Shown: piece by piece, positions 49,453 through 58,593 of the stretch
Layout of the letters: the number at the start of each line of letters is the position of its first letter
How positions within the stretch are numbered: position 1 is the stretch's first letter
NCBI GenBank assembly: GCA_041164825.1
Contig: JBEAOO010000002.1
Coordinates: 13,768-77,767, forward strand
DNA from: JBEAOO01 sp041164825
GTDB lineage: Bacteria; Pseudomonadota; Gammaproteobacteria; Burkholderiales; Burkholderiaceae_C
Length of the DNA: 64,000 nucleotides
Reading direction: 5' to 3'
Position numbers and translations under genes: made by a program
Notes under the pieces: model-generated
Told to the model about the DNA's origin: nothing
The model's database searches: none
What the model saw: only the letters and a program-made list of their open reading frames with translations

Positions 49453-50505
49453 TCAGACCTTGGCCCGGTCGGCTTCGCTCACAAACGAGTCCGCAAAGAA
49501 GGCATCCGCTGGCAGCGCGCACTGCGCCACGAAGTCGCGCTGGGCCGATTCGACGACGATCGGCGCGCCGCAGGCATACACCTCGTGGCCGCTCAGGTCG
49601 GGCAGGTCGGCCATCACGGCGTGGTGGACAAAGCCGGTGCGGCCAGCCCACGCATCGGCCGTCAGCGGCTCGCTCAACACGGGCACATAACTCAGCCACG
49701 GCAGGCGCGCCGCGGCGGCTTCGCACCAATCGTGCAGGTACAGATCGGCCCGCGCACGCGCGCCCCAGTACAGCACCGTGGGGCGACTGATGCCTTTGTG
49801 TTCCATGTGTTCGATCAGCGCCTTCAGCGGCGCCAGGCCGGTGCCGCTGCCGAGCATGACGATCGGGCGTTCGGTGTCGGTGCGCAAGAAGAAGCTGCCA
49901 AACGGGCCTTCGATGCGCAGGATGTCGCGCTCCTTCATGGTGCCAAACACGGTGTCGGTGAACAGCCCGCCGGGCATGTGGCGCAGGTGCAGCTCGATCC
50001 CGGGTTGGCCGGTGCCCAGCACCTCGGACACGCGGTGCGGCGCGTTGGCCATCGAGTAGCTGCGGCGGGCACCGTCGCGCAAGATGAACTCCACATACTG
50101 GCCCGCGTGGTACTGCATCGTGTCGTTGGCCGGCAGTTGCAGCAGCAGGCGCATCACATCGGGCGCCAAGCGCTCCAGTTGGGCCACGCGCGCGGGCATT
50201 TTGCGCACGGTGAACTCGCCGGCCCCGGCCACCGTGCGGGCTTCGATCACCACATCGGTTTGCGCGCTGGCGCAGCAGGTGAGGGTCCAGCCCGCGGCTT
50301 CTTCTTCAGCGCTCAGGGCCTTGGTTTGGTGGGCGCCGTGAATCACCCGGCCTTCGAGCAGCTTGCATTTGCAGGAGCTGCAGGCGCCGTCTTTGCAGCC
50401 ATAGGGCAGGCCAATGCCTTGTCGGATGGCAGCCGACAAAATGGGCTCATCGCGGTCGACCACAAAACTGCGGCCACTGGGCTGAACGGTGACGGTGAAG
50501 GACAT
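49453..50505 (-). CDS. 2Fe-2S ferredoxin-type oxidoreductase (NAD(P)H:acceptor reductase)
   Basis: A 350-residue electron-transfer flavoprotein. The N-terminal plant-type 2Fe-2S domain (~1-90) has its cysteines in YGCKDGACSSCKCKLLEG and LTCCASAQ. Then comes a ferredoxin-NADP reductase-like FAD domain (~100-205; GQYVEFILRDGARRSYSMAN) and an NAD domain (~205-330; MLGSGTGLAPLKALIEHM, EVYACGAPIVVE). This layout is shared by CDP-6-deoxyglucoseen reductase (AscD) and reductase subunits of aromatic oxygenases. With no oxygenase or sugar genes nearby, the acceptor is unknown. Confidence 0.9.
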   Translation of the reverse strand: MSFTVTVQPSGRSFVVDRDEPILSAAIRQGIGLPYGCKDGACSSCKCKLLEGRVIHGAHQTKALSAEEEAAGWTLTCCASAQTDVVIEARTVAGAGEFTVRKMPARVAQLERLAPDVMRLLLQLPANDTMQYHAGQYVEFILRDGARRSYSMANAPHRVSEVLGTGQPGIELHLRHMPGGLFTDTVFGTMKERDILRIEGPFGSFFLRTDTERPIVMLGSGTGLAPLKALIEHMEHKGISRPTVLYWGARARADLYLHDWCEAAAARLPWLSYVPVLSEPLTADAWAGRTGFVHHAVMADLPDLSGHEVYACGAPIVVESAQRDFVAQCALPADAFFADSFVSEADRAKV

Positions 50506-50592
50506 GGCGGGCGTGAGGGCTCGTAAACTGAGCCGCGATTTTGCCCGCTTGGCTCTGCTCGCGGCCGTCGTTTCTCAAGCCACGTCTTTCAC

Positions 50593-51489
50593 ATGCGCCA
50601 CTTGCCTCGACTTTTTCGCCAACCCCGCCTGTTGATCGTGGGTTGCGGGGACGTGGGCCTGCGCGTGGCGCGGCTGCTGCGGGGGCGCTGGACGGTGAGC
50701 GCCCTCAGCGCCAGCCCCGAGCGTTGGCCACTGTTGCGCGCGGCTGGTGTGCGGCCTGTGCTCGGCAACCTGGACGACGCGGCCTCCTCGCTGGCCCGCA
50801 TCGCTTCCTTGGCCGATGTGGTGCTGCATTTGGCGCCGCCGCCGGGGCAGGGCGAGGGCGACCCGCGCACCGCCCACCTGCTCGCTGCCTTGGCCCGTGG
50901 CGGGCGGGTGCGGCGCCTTGTTTATGGCAGCACCACGGGCGTGTATGGCGATTGCCAAGGTGCTTGGGTGGACGAGGTGCGTGCGGTGAACCCCGGCACC
51001 CCGCGTGGCCGCCGCAGGGTGGATGCCGAAGCGCAACTGCGCGCCTTGGGCCGCCGCAGTGGCGCGTGCGTGAGCGTGCTGCGCATTCCCGGCATTTACG
51101 CCGGCGACCGCCCCGGCGGCCACCCGCGTGAGCGGCTGGCGCGCGGCGCACCTGTGCTGCGCGCCACCGACGATGTGCACACCAACCACATCCACGCCGA
51201 CGACCTCGCGCGCGCTTGCGTGGCGGCGCTCTACCGCGGCCGGCCGCAGCGGGTGGTGAATGTGTGCGACCACACCCAACTGCCCATGGGCGACTATTTC
51301 GATCTGGCGGCCGACCTGTGCGGCCTGCCGCGCCCGCCGCGCATCAGCCGGGCCGAGGCGCAAGTGCAGATGTCACCGATGCAGCTCAGCTTCATGAGCG
51401 AATCGCGCCGCATGCGCAACCAGCGATTGACGCAGGAGCTGAAGTTGCGCCTGCGTTACCCCACGGTGCACGAGGGCCTGCTGGCCTGA
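50593..51489 (+). CDS. NAD(P)-binding epimerase/SDR-like protein (YeeZ type)
   Basis: A 298-residue extended short-chain dehydrogenase-like protein. The Rossmann loop LLIVGCGDVGLRVARLL is near the N-terminus; LVYGSTTGVYGDCQG corresponds to the catalytic Ser/Thr-Tyr region of epimerases, and NHIHADDLARACVAAL to the later conserved strand. The Tyr-x-x-x-Lys pair is not in standard form (VYGDCQG), so classical epimerase activity is doubtful. Divergent from the reductase gene (87 bp) and convergent with the rhomboid gene (15 bp). Confidence 0.82.
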   Translation: MRHLPRLFRQPRLLIVGCGDVGLRVARLLRGRWTVSALSASPERWPLLRAAGVRPVLGNLDDAASSLARIASLADVVLHLAPPPGQGEGDPRTAHLLAALARGGRVRRLVYGSTTGVYGDCQGAWVDEVRAVNPGTPRGRRRVDAEAQLRALGRRSGACVSVLRIPGIYAGDRPGGHPRERLARGAPVLRATDDVHTNHIHADDLARACVAALYRGRPQRVVNVCDHTQLPMGDYFDLAADLCGLPRPPRISRAEAQVQMSPMQLSFMSESRRMRNQRLTQELKLRLRYPTVHEGLLA

Positions 51490-51504
51490 TGCCGGCTCGC
51501 TCGC

Positions 51505-52095
51505 TCAGCGCCGCCCAAACGGCGGCTGGCCGCGCCAGTAGCGAATCATCAAGTAGCCGCCCAACATGCCGCCCAGGTGCGCAAAGTGGGCCACGCCTGC
51601 GCTGGTGCCGGTGACGCCGGTGTAGAGCTCGATGCCGCCGTAAACCATCACAAAGGTTTTGGCCTTCATGGGGATGGGCGGGAACAGCGGCACGATGATG
51701 CGGTTGGGGAACATCATGCCAAACGCCATCAGCAGGCCAAACAACCCGCCAGACGCGCCGATGGTGGGGTAGACCGAACCCGTGAGGCTGGTGACCAGCA
51801 ATTGCGCCAAAGCGGCCGTGACGACGCTGGCGAAGTAGAAATGCAGGTAGCGCTTGGGGCCCCACATGCGCTCCAGCTCCGAGCCAAACATCCACAGGCC
51901 CATCATGTTGAACAGGATGTGGAAGAAGTCGCCGTGCAAAAAGGCATAGCTGACGATTTGCCAGGGGAAAAAGCCCTCGCCCACCGGCCACAAGGCCAGC
52001 AGGTTGGTGAACCACGGCCCCAGGAAGCTCTCGATGCAGAAGGCTGCGACATTGATCAGCAGCAGGGCCTGGGTGATGGGTGGCAACGGGGGCAT
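51505..52095 (-). CDS. Rhomboid-family intramembrane serine protease
   Basis: A 196-residue membrane protein of six helices. The start is MPPLPPITQALLLINVAAFC (complement of 52093-52095). The catalytic Ser is in IGASGGLFGLLMAFGMMFPN and the catalytic His in FAHLGGMLGGYLMIRYW; the HGDFFHILFNMMGLWMFG oxyanion segment is also complete. Rhomboids cleave membrane helices of other proteins; the substrate is unknown. Confidence 0.93.
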   Translation of the reverse strand: MPPLPPITQALLLINVAAFCIESFLGPWFTNLLALWPVGEGFFPWQIVSYAFLHGDFFHILFNMMGLWMFGSELERMWGPKRYLHFYFASVVTAALAQLLVTSLTGSVYPTIGASGGLFGLLMAFGMMFPNRIIVPLFPPIPMKAKTFVMVYGGIELYTGVTGTSAGVAHFAHLGGMLGGYLMIRYWRGQPPFGRR

Positions 52096-52161
52096 GCGGT
52101 GTCCTGAAATTCCAGGCGCTGAGCGTACCCGCAAAGTTGCGATGGGCCGGTGACGGTCTCG

Positions 52162-52190
52162 CTGAAAGCCCTGCGCGGTCGTGGCATACT
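52162..52190 (+). promoter_or_regulatory. Probable promoter of tRNA-Leu
   Basis: -35 CTGAAA (52162-52167), 17-base spacer, -10 CATACT (52185-52190), placing the transcript start about 10 bases before the tRNA. Confidence 0.5.
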
Positions 52191-52207
52191 TGCGTCCTTC
52201 TCACCGT

Positions 52208-52292
52208 GCCTCGGTGGCGAAATTGGTAGACGCGTCGGACTCAAAATCCGAAGCCGAAAGGCGTGCCGGTTCGATTCCGGCCCGAGGCACCA
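52208..52292 (+). tRNA. tRNA-Leu (anticodon CAA)
   Basis: 85 bases with encoded CCA. Acceptor arms GCCTCGG/CCGAGGC pair fully. The anticodon stem TCGGA/TCCGA encloses CTCAAAA, giving anticodon CAA. A long variable arm (AGCCGAAAGGCG) and the T arm GCCGGTTCGATTCCGGC complete a class II leucine tRNA, reading UUG codons. Confidence 0.97.
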
Positions 52293-52596
52293 CCCCCCCC
52301 AGATTCCTGCACCACTGCGCCACGCGGACTTCACCCAGTCTCGCCGGCGCAGCCGCTGCGTTGTCGCTCAACGCGGCCGCTGTTGAATGGCCGTGCGCTG
52401 CTCGGCCTCTGCCCGCAGGCCGCGTACACCGCACCGCACGCGCGCGCGCCGCACTCAGCCGGCGCTCCGCCTCAGCCGCCATCGCCCGTCGCGCCCAGCG
52501 CCATCAATCGCCGCTATCCGGTCAGAGGAAAGGCGTCTTTCACCCCCAAGGGTCCGGCACGTAAGGTCCACGACTGTCCCATTCAAGGAGCAGTCC
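52293..52596. other. Intergenic region between tRNA-Leu and aminotransferase, 304 bp
   Basis: GC-rich, starts with a C-run. Open frames here are arginine/proline-rich and unlike any protein. No clear terminator or promoter recognised. Confidence 0.5.
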
Positions 52597-53805
52597 GTGA
52601 GCGTTCAAATCGCCGCGCGCATGAAGCGCATCAAGCCCTCGCCGAGCAGTTCGGCCACCGACCGCCTGGCCCAATTGCGTCGCGAGGGCCGTGACATCGT
52701 CAGCCTGCTCGTGGGCGAGCCCGACTTCGACACACCGGCGCACATCCGCCGCGCCGCCGTCGATGCGATCGAGCAGGGGCAGACCCGTTATACCCAGACC
52801 GCCGGCACGCTCGCGCTGCGCCAGGCCATCGTCGCCAAGCTCGACAAAGAGAATGGCCTGGGCTACCAGCCCGAGCAGGTGATCGTCACCGTGGGCGCCA
52901 AGCACGCCATCTTCAACGCCTTGTCGGTCAGCGTGGAAGCGGGCAACGAGGTGATCATCCCGGCGCCGTACTGGGTCTCGTACCCCGACATGGTGCTGGC
53001 CTGTGACGGCGAGCCCGTGATCGTGCCGTGCGAGGAGGCCGACGGCTTCTTGCTCACCCCCGAGGCGCTCGAAGCCGCCATCACGCCGGCCACCCGCTGG
53101 TTGGTCCTCAACTCGCCCAGTAACCCCACCGGTGCGGCCTATGACGCGGCCCGCTTGCGCGCACTGGCCGAGGTCTTGCTACGTCATCCACACGTGATGG
53201 TACTGACCGATGACATTTACGAGCACATCCGATTTGGCGCCAGCGACAACCCGCACATCGCTGCGGTGGAGCCGGCGCTGCTCGACCGCACGCTGGTGGT
53301 CAACGGCGTCTCGAAGACCTATGCGATGACGGGTTGGCGCATCGGTTATGCCGCGGGCCCGGCCGCACTGATCGCCGCCATGGACATGCTGCAGTCGCAG
53401 TCCACCAGCTGCGCCTCGTCGGTCAGCCAGGCCGCTGCCTTGGCCGCGCTGCGTGCCGACATGGACTTCCTGCCCGAGTGGGTGGCCACCTACCAAGCGC
53501 GTCGCGACCGCGCCGTGCAGTTGCTCAATGCGCTGCCGGGCCTGCGCTGCAGCGCCCCCGAGGGGGCGTTCTACCTGTATGTGCATTGCGGCGGGCTGAT
53601 CGGCCGCCGCGGCGCAGCAGGGCAGGTGCTGCACACCGACCTCGATGTGGCGCTGTACTTCTTGGAGTCGGCTGGCGTGGCGGTTCTCGCCGGCACGTCG
53701 TATGGCCTGTCGCCCTATTTCCGCATCTCAATTGCCACCGGCATCGAGGTGATCGACGAGGCCTGCCGGCGCCTGGCTGTGGCCATCGCCCAGCTCACAC
53801 CGTGA
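52597..53805 (+). CDS. Class I/II pyridoxal-phosphate aminotransferase (aspartate aminotransferase-like)
   Basis: A 402-residue PLP enzyme. GTG at 52597 with AAGGAG 6 bases upstream is preferred over upstream frame. Substrate/PLP segments: LLVGEPDFDTPAHIRRAA, YTQTAGTLALRQAI, VTVGAKHAIFNAL, LVLNSPSNPTGAAY, TDDIYEHIRF and the Schiff-base lysine in VNGVSKTYAMTGWRIGY. The family covers aspartate, aromatic and prephenate aminotransferases, so the exact substrate is open. Two small inverted repeats follow (53821-53835; 53847-53864). Confidence 0.9.
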   Translation: MSVQIAARMKRIKPSPSSSATDRLAQLRREGRDIVSLLVGEPDFDTPAHIRRAAVDAIEQGQTRYTQTAGTLALRQAIVAKLDKENGLGYQPEQVIVTVGAKHAIFNALSVSVEAGNEVIIPAPYWVSYPDMVLACDGEPVIVPCEEADGFLLTPEALEAAITPATRWLVLNSPSNPTGAAYDAARLRALAEVLLRHPHVMVLTDDIYEHIRFGASDNPHIAAVEPALLDRTLVVNGVSKTYAMTGWRIGYAAGPAALIAAMDMLQSQSTSCASSVSQAAALAALRADMDFLPEWVATYQARRDRAVQLLNALPGLRCSAPEGAFYLYVHCGGLIGRRGAAGQVLHTDLDVALYFLESAGVAVLAGTSYGLSPYFRISIATGIEVIDEACRRLAVAIAQLTP

Positions 53806-53846
53806 GCGCGCGTGCCAGGTATCAAGAACCTTGATGCCGTGAGCCC

Positions 53847-53864
53847 GAAGACCTCTTGGTCTTC
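53847..53864 (+). terminator. Hairpin after the aminotransferase gene
   Basis: GAAGACC-TCTT-GGTCTTC is a perfect 7-bp stem, 41 bp after the stop and 60 bp ahead of the next operon. Followed by TTGACG rather than a T-tract. Confidence 0.45.
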
Positions 53865-53923
53865 TTGACGCGTGACTTCTACGATTCATTCAACCCCTTC
53901 TTCCCACCCTTGGAGCTCCCCCG

Positions 53924-55102
53924 ATGACCGCTCGCCACATTGTTCGTCGCACCTTGCTCGGTGCCGCTGGTGCCCTGTTTTGTTTGGCCACCTCGGCCGG
54001 TGCCCAGGAGGCCTACAAGATCGGCCTGATCAGCCCTTTGAGCGGTGCCAACGCCCGCTACGGCGCGTTCGCCAACAAGGGCGCCAACCTGGCGGCCAAG
54101 GAGATCAACGCCGCCGGTGGGCTGCTGGGCAAGAAGCTCGAACTCGTCAGCGGCGACAGCCAATGTGTGCCGGCCGAAGGGGTATCGGCCGCCAAACGCA
54201 TGATCAGTTTTGACAAGCTGCCGATCGTCATTGGCGACATCTGCAGCTCGGTCACGCTGGCCATTCAACCGCTGGCCGAAGAGGCTGGGGTGTTGCTGGT
54301 CAATGCGGCCTCGTCCAACCCGATGATCACCTACAAGGCCGGTGTGGGGGGCTACAAGTGGACCTTCCGCAACTACCCCACCGATGAAGGCCGCGCCGCC
54401 ATCGTGCTGGAGCACGCGGTGGCGCACCGCAGCCTCAAGACCTTCGCCGTGCTGTCGGTGGACAGCGACTACGGCCGCGGTGCCATCAACTTCACCAAGA
54501 AGTACCTGCCGCGTTACCCCGAGGCCAAGATCCTGAGCGAGGACTACTACAAGGAGTCCGAGACCGACTTCCGCCCGGTGCTCAGCAAGATCCGCAATTC
54601 AGGCGCCCAGGCCATCGTCATGTATGGCCAGGCCGACACCACGCCGATCGTGGCGCGCCAGATGCTGGAGATGGGCCTGGCTGGCAAGGTGGTGCTGATG
54701 GGCAACGGCGAGTTCAACACCGCCAAAACCATTGCCGCCGCGCCGTCGGTGATGAACGGCTCCATCGAGGCCGCCGCTTGGCTGCCCGAGTGGACGAGCC
54801 CGCGCAGCCGCAAGTTTGTGGAGGACTACAAGAAGGCCTATGCCGGCGAGATGCCCAACAACCACGCCTACACGCACTGGGAAACCACGCACCTGGTGGC
54901 CGCGGCCATCAAGGCCGCCAACAGCCTGAAGCCCGAGGACGTGCGCAACGCGCTGGCCAAGATCAAGTACGACAGCGCCATGGGCCCGGTGACTTTTGAC
55001 GACCACAACCAGGCCGTGCTGCCGATGGTGCTGCTGGAGGTGGCCGACGGCAAGCCCGTGATCAAGAACGCGCTGGCGGTCAAGGTCGACTACCCGAAAT
55101 GA
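53924..55102 (+). CDS. LivJ/LivK-type ABC transporter substrate-binding protein
   Basis: A 392-residue periplasmic binding protein. ATG at 53924 follows TTGGAG. Signal peptide 1-27 (RRTLLGAAGALFCLATSAGA). Periplasmic-binding fold of type I: YKIGLISPLSGANARYGAFA, VIGDICSSVTLAIQPLAEEA, VNAASSNPMITYKAG, VLSVDSDYGRGAIN. First gene of a ten-kilobase operon that adds catabolic enzymes to the transporter, so the ligand is probably the substrate of HyuA/HyuB rather than leucine or valine. Confidence 0.93.
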   Translation: MTARHIVRRTLLGAAGALFCLATSAGAQEAYKIGLISPLSGANARYGAFANKGANLAAKEINAAGGLLGKKLELVSGDSQCVPAEGVSAAKRMISFDKLPIVIGDICSSVTLAIQPLAEEAGVLLVNAASSNPMITYKAGVGGYKWTFRNYPTDEGRAAIVLEHAVAHRSLKTFAVLSVDSDYGRGAINFTKKYLPRYPEAKILSEDYYKESETDFRPVLSKIRNSGAQAIVMYGQADTTPIVARQMLEMGLAGKVVLMGNGEFNTAKTIAAAPSVMNGSIEAAAWLPEWTSPRSRKFVEDYKKAYAGEMPNNHAYTHWETTHLVAAAIKAANSLKPEDVRNALAKIKYDSAMGPVTFDDHNQAVLPMVLLEVADGKPVIKNALAVKVDYPK

Positions 55103-55126
55103 ACGCCTGAGTTCCCGAGCAACATC

Positions 55127-55999
55127 ATGGGTAACTTCATCTTCGAGCAAATCGTCAACGGCGTGATCACCGGCTCGATGTATGCGCTGGTGGCCGCGGG
55201 CATGACGATGATCTTCGGCGTGCTGCGGGCCATCAACTTCGCGCACGGCGAGTACTACATGCTCGGCACCTTCGCCGCTTGGCTGCTGATCTCCAAGCTC
55301 GACCTGCCCTACGCCGTGGCCATCATCGGCGGTGTGGCGATCGCGGCCTTGATCTCGGCCGTGATCGGGCGGCTGGTGATGCAGCGCCTGGTGGGTGCGC
55401 CGTTTCAGGCCGGCGTGCTCGCCACCATCGGCATCTCGCTGATCTTGCAGAACACCGTGATCCTCGCCTTTGGCGGCGGCTACAAGGTGTTCGAGGGCGG
55501 TTGGCTGGAGCCGGTGCAAGTGGCCGGCTTCGGCATGGCGCAGCAGCGCGTGGTGCTGGTGGTGGTGGCGCTGGCAGTGTTTGGCGGGCTGGAGTGGATG
55601 GTGCGCAAAACGCGCATGGGCAAGGCCATCCGCGCGGTGTCGCAAAACATCGAGTGCTGCCACGTCAACGGCATCGATGTCGACAAGGTGGTGCGCCGCA
55701 CCTTCTTGCTCGGCACCGCCATCGCCGCGCTGTCCGGCATCCTCACCGCGCCCGTCAACGTCAGCGTCTATGGCGGCATGGGCGAGACCATCACGCTCAA
55801 GACCTTCGCGGTCATCGTCATGGGCGGCATGGGCAATGTGCGCGGCACGCTCTACGCCGGCCTCTTGCTCGGTGTGGTCGAGGCGCTGGTGGCCGGCCTG
55901 GTCGGTCTGCAGTACCGCGATTCGGTCGGCTTCGTCGCCTTGTTGCTGATGCTGATGCTGCGTCCCCATGGGCTGTTCAACCAGCGCGCCCGGTTCTGA
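55127..55999 (+). CDS. LivH-type ABC transporter permease
   Basis: A 290-residue permease with about eight helices, 24 bp after the binding-protein gene. Family segments: EQIVNGVITGSMYALVAAG, FGVLRAINFAHGEYYMLG, AISQ-like IRAVSQNIECCHVNGIDVDK and TLKTFAVIVMGGMGNVRGTL. Second operon copy, clearly diverged from the livH at 45.5 kb. Confidence 0.92.
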   Translation: MGNFIFEQIVNGVITGSMYALVAAGMTMIFGVLRAINFAHGEYYMLGTFAAWLLISKLDLPYAVAIIGGVAIAALISAVIGRLVMQRLVGAPFQAGVLATIGISLILQNTVILAFGGGYKVFEGGWLEPVQVAGFGMAQQRVVLVVVALAVFGGLEWMVRKTRMGKAIRAVSQNIECCHVNGIDVDKVVRRTFLLGTAIAALSGILTAPVNVSVYGGMGETITLKTFAVIVMGGMGNVRGTLYAGLLLGVVEALVAGLVGLQYRDSVGFVALLLMLMLRPHGLFNQRARF

Positions 56000-56007
56000 A
56001 AGCACAC

Positions 56008-57021
56008 ATGTCCATCACCCTCGATACCCCCCACGCACTCAGCCCGCGGCTGCCTGCGGTCCGGTGGAGCCTGGCCGGTCTGGCCCTCGCTGCCCTGGCC
56101 CTGGCGCCGCTGGTGTTCGACAACTACTACCTGCACGCCTTGATCATCGCGATGATCTTCATGCTGCCGGCCCATGGCCTGAACCTGATCTTGGGCTACA
56201 CCGGCATGCTCTCGCTGGCGCAGGGCGTGTTCTTTGGCCTCGGGGCCTATGCCTCGGCGCTGCTGTCGATGCACTTCGGCACGCCCTTCGTGTTCAACCT
56301 GATCGCCGCGGCGCTCATCACCGCACTGATCGCCTTGCCCCTGGGCATCCCGGCGCTGCGGCTGCGCACCACCTCGTTCGTGATGTGCACGCTCGGCTTC
56401 GTCGTGATCGCGCAGACGGTGGCCAAGAACTGGGTCGATCTGACCCGCGGCGACATGGGCCTGTCGGGCGTGGCGCGGCCCAAGCTGGGCTGGGGTGACA
56501 GCGCCATCGCCATCACCCAGATCCCGCAGTACTTCTACCTGATCTTGGTGGTGGCGCTGCTGGCCACGCTGGCCTTCGTGGCGCTGATCCGTTCACCGGC
56601 TGGGCGCGCCATGGTGGCCATCCGCGACAACGAGACGCTGGCCGAATCACTGGGCGTGCCGACCTGGTCGTACAAGCTGATCGTGTTCATGATCAGCGCC
56701 GCCTTTGCCGGCTTGGGCGGCAGCCTGTACGCGCACTACGAGACCGTGGTCAGCCCGCTGGTGTTCCAGATGTACTACTCCAACACCATCCTCATCATCG
56801 TGCTCGGCGGCGGTGTGGGGCGCGTGCCAGGCGTGATCATCGGCAGCTTCTTGTTCGTCGCCGTCACCGAAGCACTGCGCGTTGCGCCGGAGCTGCGCAT
56901 GATCATCTACGGCTTCGTGCTGCTGACCTTGGTGTTCGTGTTTCCGCAGGGCCTGGCCCCGCTGGTGGAGCGCGGCACGCAGTGGCTCTCGCGCCGGGTG
57001 CACAAGGAGGAGCGCGCATGA
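56008..57021 (+). CDS. LivM-type ABC transporter permease
   Basis: A 337-residue permease. ATG at 56008, 8 bp after livH. Segments: HGLNLILGYTGMLSLAQGVF, IPALRLRTTSFVMCTLGFVV, SPAGRAMVAIRDNETLAESL and ILIIVLGGGVGRVPGVIIGS. About ten helices. The stop overlaps the next ATG. Confidence 0.92.
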   Translation: MSITLDTPHALSPRLPAVRWSLAGLALAALALAPLVFDNYYLHALIIAMIFMLPAHGLNLILGYTGMLSLAQGVFFGLGAYASALLSMHFGTPFVFNLIAAALITALIALPLGIPALRLRTTSFVMCTLGFVVIAQTVAKNWVDLTRGDMGLSGVARPKLGWGDSAIAITQIPQYFYLILVVALLATLAFVALIRSPAGRAMVAIRDNETLAESLGVPTWSYKLIVFMISAAFAGLGGSLYAHYETVVSPLVFQMYYSNTILIIVLGGGVGRVPGVIIGSFLFVAVTEALRVAPELRMIIYGFVLLTLVFVFPQGLAPLVERGTQWLSRRVHKEERA

Positions 57022-57821
57022 CCGCCACCTCCACCGCAACGGCCCCGGCCCAGCGCCCCGGCCCCATCCTGCAGGTGCAGGGCCTGAAGAAGAACTACGG
57101 CGGCGTGCCGGCTCTGCAGGGCGTCAACTTCGAGATCGCCCGCGGCGAGGTCTGCGGCCTGATCGGCCCCAACGGCTCGGGCAAGTCGACCTTGTTCGAC
57201 TGCTGCACCGGCCTGCAACAGAGCGACGCCGGCCAGGTGCTGCTCAACGGCACCGACATCACCCGCTGGCCCATGCACCGCATTGCCCGCCAAGGGCGGC
57301 TGCTGCGCAGTTTTCAAAAGACCGTGGTGTTCCCCACCATGAACTCCGAAGAGAACCTGATCCTCGCGGGCCAGATGTCGCGCTTCCCGGGCATCGCCGC
57401 CACCTTCGCGATGGGCGCGGCCTCGCGGGCTCGCATCCAGGCGCTGCGTGAGCGGGCGCAGGAGCTGATCGAGCTCTCGGGCCTGGCGCGGGTGGCCCAC
57501 CTGCCGGCGGGCAACATGTCGGGTGGGCAGCAAAAGCTGTTGCAGTTCGCGTCGATGTTGATGCCCGAGCCCGAACTGGTGCTGCTCGATGAACCCCTGG
57601 CCGGCATCAACCCGGTGCTGATCGAGCGGGTGATCGAGTGCATCCAGTCGGCCAACCAGCGCCTGGGCATCACCTTCTTGGTGATCGAGCACAACACCGA
57701 TGTGCTGATGAACCTCAGCCACCGCGTGATCGTGCTGCACCAGGGTCAAAAACTCGCCGACGACACCCCCGAGGCGATCGTGCGCAACCCGCAAGTTGTG
57801 GAGGCCTATCTTGGCGGCTGA
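57018..57821 (+). CDS. LivG-type ABC transporter ATPase
   Basis: A 267-residue ATPase. ATG at 57018 (ATGA overlap with livM) follows a strong AAGGAGGAG. Walker A GPNGSGKSTL, Q-loop FQKTVVFPTMNSEENL, signature MSGGQQKLLQFASML, Walker B LVLLDEPLAGINP, H-loop FLVIEHNTDVLMNL. Confidence 0.93.
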   Translation: MTATSTATAPAQRPGPILQVQGLKKNYGGVPALQGVNFEIARGEVCGLIGPNGSGKSTLFDCCTGLQQSDAGQVLLNGTDITRWPMHRIARQGRLLRSFQKTVVFPTMNSEENLILAGQMSRFPGIAATFAMGAASRARIQALRERAQELIELSGLARVAHLPAGNMSGGQQKLLQFASMLMPEPELVLLDEPLAGINPVLIERVIECIQSANQRLGITFLVIEHNTDVLMNLSHRVIVLHQGQKLADDTPEAIVRNPQVVEAYLGG

Positions 57822-58563
57822 ACTGAAGATCCAACACCTCAAGGCGGGCTACGGCCACCTCGACATCCTGCACGACGTGAGCCTGACCATCCGCCAAGGC
57901 GAGTTCGTCACGCTGCTGGGCCCCAACGGCGCGGGCAAGTCCACGCTGCTGAAAACCCTCTACGGCATGACCAGCTTCAAGGGCGGCTCGGTGAACTGGA
58001 AGGGCCGCGAGATCGGCGGCGCCCAACCCAAGCAGTTCCTGGCGCAAGGCTTTGGGTATGTGCCACAAGGCCGCTGCAACTTCCCCACCATGTCGGTGGA
58101 CGAGAACCTGGAGATGGCCGCCTACACCCTCACCGATGGCGACATCGAGGGCGAGCGCCGCTACGTCTACGAGCTGTTCCCCATCCTGCACCAGCGCCGC
58201 AAGGAGTTCGCCGGGAACATGTCGGGCGGCGAGCAGCAGCTGCTCGAGATGGCGATGGCGGTGCTGCGCCGCCCCGAGATCTTGCTGGTCGACGAGCCCT
58301 CGGTGGGCCTGTCGCCGCAAGCCATCACCCTGGTGTTCAACGAACTCAAGCGCTTGCACCAGGGCGGCCGAACCATCTTGTTGGTGGAGCAGAACACCCG
58401 CAAGGCCATGGAGACCGCCGAGCGCGCGGTGGTCCTGCGGCTGGGCCAGGTGATCTGGGACAGCCCCACCGCAGCCCTCAGTCACGCCGACCTGGGTGAG
58501 CTCTTCATGACCGGCCACGTGCGCGACCACGACGCCGCCCACGCACAGCACGGCATCCATTAA
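57811..58563 (+). CDS. LivF-type ABC transporter ATPase
   Basis: A 250-residue ATPase. TTG at 57811 is chosen because GGAGG lies exactly 6 bases upstream and the start overlaps the livG stop by 11 bases; the sequence then reads AAELKIQHLKAGYGHLDILH. Walker A GPNGAGKSTLLKTLYG, VPQGRCNFPTMSVDENLEM, signature MSGGEQQLLEMAMAVL, Walker B LLVDEPSVGLSPQ, H-loop VEQNTRKAMETAERAVVL. Last transporter gene, 30 bp before hyuA. Confidence 0.92.
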   Translation: MAAELKIQHLKAGYGHLDILHDVSLTIRQGEFVTLLGPNGAGKSTLLKTLYGMTSFKGGSVNWKGREIGGAQPKQFLAQGFGYVPQGRCNFPTMSVDENLEMAAYTLTDGDIEGERRYVYELFPILHQRRKEFAGNMSGGEQQLLEMAMAVLRRPEILLVDEPSVGLSPQAITLVFNELKRLHQGGRTILLVEQNTRKAMETAERAVVLRLGQVIWDSPTAALSHADLGELFMTGHVRDHDAAHAQHGIH

Positions 58564-58593
58564 GCCGAACCACTCCACGAGGATCACAGCATC